This document shows positions 6,964 to 9,547 of a stretch of DNA of 9,547 bases, piece after piece. This stretch comes from JAKBCQ01 sp021807585 (GTDB lineage: Bacteria > Planctomycetota > Planctomycetia > Isosphaerales > Isosphaeraceae): NCBI GenBank assembly GCA_027325115.1, contig DAHWFG010000641.1, positions 1-9,547 of the forward strand, read 5' to 3'. The first letter of the stretch is position 1, and each line of letters begins with the position of its first letter. The position numbers and the translations under genes were made by a program. The notes under the pieces were generated by a model. That model searched no databases. It was not told the DNA's origin and saw only the letters and a program-made list of their open reading frames with translations.

Positions 6964-7257
6964 ATGCAAATCAAGCCGTTGGGCGATCGGGTTGTGGTTG
7001 AGCGCGAGCAGGCCAAGGAGACGACCGCGGGGGGCATTGTTCTGCCCGATACCGCCAAGGACAAGCCCCAGAAGGGGAAGGTTCTGGCGGTCGGCGACGG
7101 TCGAACGACCAAGGACGGCAAGAAGCGCGAGCTCCAGGTCAAGGTGGGGGATCACGTTCTCTTCACCTCGTACGCCGGCGACGAATTCAAGATGAACGGC
7201 GACAAGAAAGTGTTGTTGATGCGCGAGGACGACATCCTCGCGGTCATCGAGGCGTGA
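6964..7257 (+). CDS. groES: Co-chaperonin GroES (10 kDa)
   Basis: A 97-residue co-chaperonin, the usual length, that forms the heptameric lid of the GroEL folding chamber in the cytoplasm. It begins MQIKPLGDRVVVERE, has the GroEL-binding mobile loop in AKETTAGGIVLPDTAKDKP, then GKVLAVGDG and VKVGDHVLFTSYAGDEF, and ends ILAVIEA, all standard GroES features. The ATG at 6964 follows GGGGAAAG at 6951-6958. The frame is open upstream to an ATG at 6862, but that extension has no GroES-like sequence and is rejected. It is the first gene of the groES-groEL operon, 97 bp ahead of groEL. Its codon use is GC-rich and matches groEL, unlike the R-M genes on the left. Confidence 0.97.
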   Translation: MQIKPLGDRVVVEREQAKETTAGGIVLPDTAKDKPQKGKVLAVGDGRTTKDGKKRELQVKVGDHVLFTSYAGDEFKMNGDKKVLLMREDDILAVIEA

Positions 7258-7274
7258 TCGCCGCCGATTCGTCG

Positions 7275-7292
7275 CGGCGGGCGCGCCGTTTT
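7275..7292 (+). terminator. Terminator-like hairpin between groES and groEL
   Basis: CGGCG (7275-7279) pairs with CGCCG (7284-7288) around a GGCG loop and is followed directly by TTTTA (7289-7293). A competing stem, CCGCCG (7261-7266) with CGGCGG (7275-7280), uses the same left arm and would break the first hairpin. The site could reduce groEL transcription relative to groES, stabilise the groES message, or be an mRNA processing signal. The T-run is only four, so termination would be partial at best. Confidence 0.4.
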
Positions 7293-7354
7293 ATCGCCAC
7301 AAAACTCAAGCACGATTAACGATTCCACACAAGACACGGGAGTGATATTCAAAC

Positions 7355-8983
7355 ATGGCCGCGAAGATGATCGCTTTTGATCAAGAGGCGCGTCAGGCGA
7401 TGCAACGGGGGGTTTCGAAGCTCGCCCGCGCCGTCAAGGTGACGCTCGGACCCAAGGGACGGAACGTCATCATTCAGAAGTCGTTCGGCTCGCCGACGGT
7501 CACCAAGGACGGAGTGACGGTCGCCAAGGAGATCGAGCTCGAAGACAAATATGAAGACATGGGCGCCAAGATGGTTAAGGAGGTCGCTTCGAAGACCTCC
7601 GACGTCGCGGGGGACGGCACGACGACTGCGACCGTGATGGCCGAGGCGATCTACAACGAGGGGCTCAAGGCGGTCGTCGCCGGGGTCAATCCTATGCTCA
7701 TGAAACGGGGCATGGATCAAGCGGTCGCGGCGATCGTCGACGAGCTCAAGAAAATGTCGGTGAAGGTTTCGGACAAGAAAGAGACCGAGCAGGTTGCGAC
7801 GGTCGCTTCCAACTTCGATTCCGAGATCGGCAAGATGATCGCCGAGGCCACCGAGAAGGTCGGCAAAGACGGCGTGATCACGGTCGAAGAGGGCAAGACG
7901 CTCAAGACCGAAGTCGAGTGGGTCGAGGGGATGCAGTTCGACCGCGGCTACCTGAGCCCTTACTTCGTCACCAATCCCGGCTCGATGGAAACCGTTCTTG
8001 AGGATGCTTATATCTTGATCCACGAGAAGAAGATCTCGTCGGTGAAGGATTTGGTTCCGGTGATGGAGAAAGTGGCGCAATCTGGCAAGCCGTTGCTCGT
8101 GATCGCCGAGGATATCGAGGGGGAGGCGCTCGCGACTCTTGTGATCAACAAGCTTCGCGGCACGTTCCGCTGCGCCGCGGTGAAGGCGCCGGGTTACGGC
8201 GATCGTCGCAAGGCGATGCTCGAAGATATCTCGATCCTCACGGGTGGCAAGCCGATCTTCGAGGCTCTGGGCATCGAGCTCGAGAACGTGGCTTTGAAGG
8301 ATCTTGGCCAGGCGAAGAAGGTGATCATCGACAAAGACAATACGACGGTCATCGAGGGGGCGGGCAAGCCCGACGAGATTAAGGGACGGATCGAATCGAT
8401 CCGTCGCGAAATCGCCGACACCAAGAGCGATTACGACCGTGAGAAGCTCGAAGAGCGTCTCGCCAAGCTCGCGGGTGGAGTCGCCAAGATCAACGTCGGC
8501 GCCGCGACCGAATCGGAGATGAAGGAGAAGAAGGCTCGCGTCGAAGACGCCTTGCACGCGACCAGGGCGGCTCTCGAAGAGGGAATCCTTCCCGGCGGCG
8601 GCGTCGCCTTGCTGCGATCCTCGCGCAAGGTCAAGCCCTCCAAGCTGACGCACGACGAGGAGACGGGCTATCAGATCATCGTCCGCGCCTGCACAGCGCC
8701 GATCCAACAGATCGCCGACAACGCGGGCCAAGACGGCGGGGTCGTCCTCTCCAAGGTCGCCGAGGGAACGGGCAATTTCGGCTACGACGCGCTCAACGAT
8801 CAATACACCGACATGGTGAAGGCGGGGATCATCGATCCCACCAAGGTCGTTCGATCGGCGCTGCAAAACGCGGCGAGCGTCGCGACCTTGCTCCTCACCT
8901 CGGACGCGCTGATCGCCGACATCCCCAAAGACGAAAAGCCCGCGGCCGGAGGCGGTCACGGCGGATATGACGATATGTATTGA
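7355..8983 (+). CDS. groEL: Chaperonin GroEL (60 kDa)
   Basis: A 542-residue ATP-driven chaperonin, close to the usual 540-548, forming the double-ring folding machine in the cytoplasm. The ATP-binding TLGPKGRNV is near residues 30-38, TKDGVTVAKEIEL holds the conserved D52-type aspartate, DVAGDGTTTATV carries the D87-type catalytic aspartate, and VEDALHATRAALEEGILPGGG includes the D398-type residue. The apical domain (VEGMQFDRGYLSPYFVTN onward, with KAPGYGDRRKAMLEDI) is complete. The C-terminus is GGGHGGYDDMY instead of the common GGM repeat, so the usual flexible methionine-rich tail inside the cavity is largely missing. GGGAGTGA at 7338-7345 is the ribosome site. Planctomycetes often keep several groEL copies; this one has its groES partner and all catalytic residues, so it is probably a functional main or near-main copy. 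Confidence 0.98.
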   Translation: MAAKMIAFDQEARQAMQRGVSKLARAVKVTLGPKGRNVIIQKSFGSPTVTKDGVTVAKEIELEDKYEDMGAKMVKEVASKTSDVAGDGTTTATVMAEAIYNEGLKAVVAGVNPMLMKRGMDQAVAAIVDELKKMSVKVSDKKETEQVATVASNFDSEIGKMIAEATEKVGKDGVITVEEGKTLKTEVEWVEGMQFDRGYLSPYFVTNPGSMETVLEDAYILIHEKKISSVKDLVPVMEKVAQSGKPLLVIAEDIEGEALATLVINKLRGTFRCAAVKAPGYGDRRKAMLEDISILTGGKPIFEALGIELENVALKDLGQAKKVIIDKDNTTVIEGAGKPDEIKGRIESIRREIADTKSDYDREKLEERLAKLAGGVAKINVGAATESEMKEKKARVEDALHATRAALEEGILPGGGVALLRSSRKVKPSKLTHDEETGYQIIVRACTAPIQQIADNAGQDGGVVLSKVAEGTGNFGYDALNDQYTDMVKAGIIDPTKVVRSALQNAASVATLLLTSDALIADIPKDEKPAAGGGHGGYDDMY

Positions 8984-9004
8984 TCCTTATCTTTTAGGAT
9001 CAAT
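8979..9004 (+). repeat. Hairpin over the groEL stop codon
   Basis: ATTGATCCT (8979-8987) is the exact reverse complement of AGGATCAAT (8996-9004), with an eight-base TATCTTTT loop. The groEL stop TGA (8981-8983) lies inside the left arm. It sits just before the main terminator and may protect the 3' end of the message from nucleases. Confidence 0.6.
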
Positions 9005-9020
9005 CGTGTAAGAATGCGAA

Positions 9021-9054
9021 GGGAGCGGGACGAATCGTCCTCGCTCCCTTTTTT
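9021..9054 (+). terminator. Rho-independent terminator of groES-groEL
   Basis: GGGAGCG (9021-9027) pairs with CGCTCCC (9042-9048). After a one-base bulge the stem continues with GGAC (9028-9031) against GTCC (9037-9040), leaving the loop GAATC. Six T follow (9049-9054). This is a textbook intrinsic terminator on the + strand and ends the chaperonin operon before the converging gene. Confidence 0.92.
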
Positions 9055-9159
9055 AATCGAACGACGATCGCTTTTCGGTCCGCACGCGATTCATTTCCAA
9101 TCGCCCGGAGCCTTCGCGTACCGATCGGCGGATGCGAAAGGCGCGGCGATCGGGGGCGA

Positions 9160-9547
9160 TTAAAAGCCGAGCGCCGAGGTTTGCGGGTTGTCGAATCGGC
9201 GATCGCGAGCTTTTTGGAAGGCGCGTTCGCGTTCGAGCCGCGTTTGCTCGTAAAGATCGAGATATAATTGTTCTTCGACCGGAGTGAAGACCTCGCCGCG
9301 GCGGCTTTTGACGATGCGAGCCGTGGCGAACATCTCCTCGAGGGGGAATCCGGGAGCGACGCGACCGTAACGGACCGCGGCGAACGAAGGCACGTGCTTG
9401 GGCAAGAGCGGACCCGCGGGAAGCAGGTTGCACATCACGCCGACGACCGTCCCGGTGTTGATCATGCTTCCCAGGCCCGTTCGGGTGTGATCGCCGAGGA
9501 AGCAGCCGATCTTCGCCTGCCCCGTCGCCACCGGGTCGCCCCCGAGC
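9160..9547 (-). CDS. GlmU-like sugar nucleotidyltransferase, C-terminal part (partial)
   Basis: Only the last 128 codons are inside the window; the gene continues past the right edge. The visible part is a left-handed beta-helix (hexapeptide-type) segment: VATGQAKIGCFLGDHTRTG, then LGSMINTGTVVGVMCNLLPAG and a proline-containing exit, KHVPSFAAVRYG. This pattern is that of putative GlmU-family nucleotidyltransferase/acyltransferases, which link an N-terminal NTP-transferase domain to such a helix and act in sugar-nucleotide supply for cell envelope polymers. After the helix comes a charged helical tail (VEEQLYLDLYEQTRLERERAFQKARDRR) ending in LGF. An in-frame GTG at 9531 is internal, because the frame stays open with sensible sequence (LGGDP) to the edge. 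It converges on groEL. The precise sugar substrate is unknown. Confidence 0.8.
   Translation of the reverse strand, partial: LGGDPVATGQAKIGCFLGDHTRTGLGSMINTGTVVGVMCNLLPAGPLLPKHVPSFAAVRYGRVAPGFPLEEMFATARIVKSRRGEVFTPVEEQLYLDLYEQTRLERERAFQKARDRRFDNPQTSALGF

Noticed and set aside
7349..8959. A 536-codon open frame on the - strand opposite groEL
   Set aside because: It is the antisense shadow of a highly conserved gene in GC-rich DNA. Its product is D/R/L/H-rich with no recognisable domain.
1..9547. CRISPR array, insertion sequence or transposase
   Set aside because: No regularly spaced repeats, no transposase-like frame and no terminal inverted repeats flanking a gene were seen.

Overview
The window looks like a piece of a moderately GC-rich bacterial chromosome. 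My best guess is a planctomycete, probably of the Isosphaera/Singulisphaera type. The basis is the style of the proteins (a membrane-anchored HEAT-repeat protein, a TMEM205/DUF4149-like protein, a GlmU-like nucleotidyltransferase with a GDHT..TG..NTGTVVGV segment) and a strong preference for CGATCG-type words. This is inference; no rRNA or other decisive marker is present.

Left part (1-3010): a Spinster-type MFS transporter on the + strand converges on a HEAT-repeat protein with an N-terminal membrane anchor on the - strand. A hairpin terminator lies between them. Middle (3011-4495): a 332-bp AT-rich divergent intergenic region leads to two + strand integral membrane genes. The first is DUF4149/TMEM205-like, the second unrecognised. 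They are separated by 1 bp or overlap by 8 bp, so they form a tight operon.

The next block (4496-6484) is a compact restriction-modification cassette on the - strand. A beta-class amino DNA methyltransferase (TSPPY, later DPFMGQG) overlaps by one base (TAATG) a 239-codon downstream gene whose product carries a PD-(D/E)XK-like ExK core, so it is probably the cognate endonuclease. The nuclease gene and its downstream flank are clearly AT-richer than the neighbours, as expected for a transferred module.

Right part (6485-9547): a 479-bp regulatory region with a striking set of alternative stem-loops separates the methyltransferase from a groES-groEL chaperonin operon on the + strand. The operon ends in a double hairpin terminator. 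Converging on it is the 3' part of a GlmU-like sugar nucleotidyltransferase gene that runs off the window edge.

The chaperonin, transporter and nucleotidyltransferase are housekeeping or ordinary accessory genes. The R-M pair, the membrane gene pair and the structured region upstream of groES are the parts most worth a second look.
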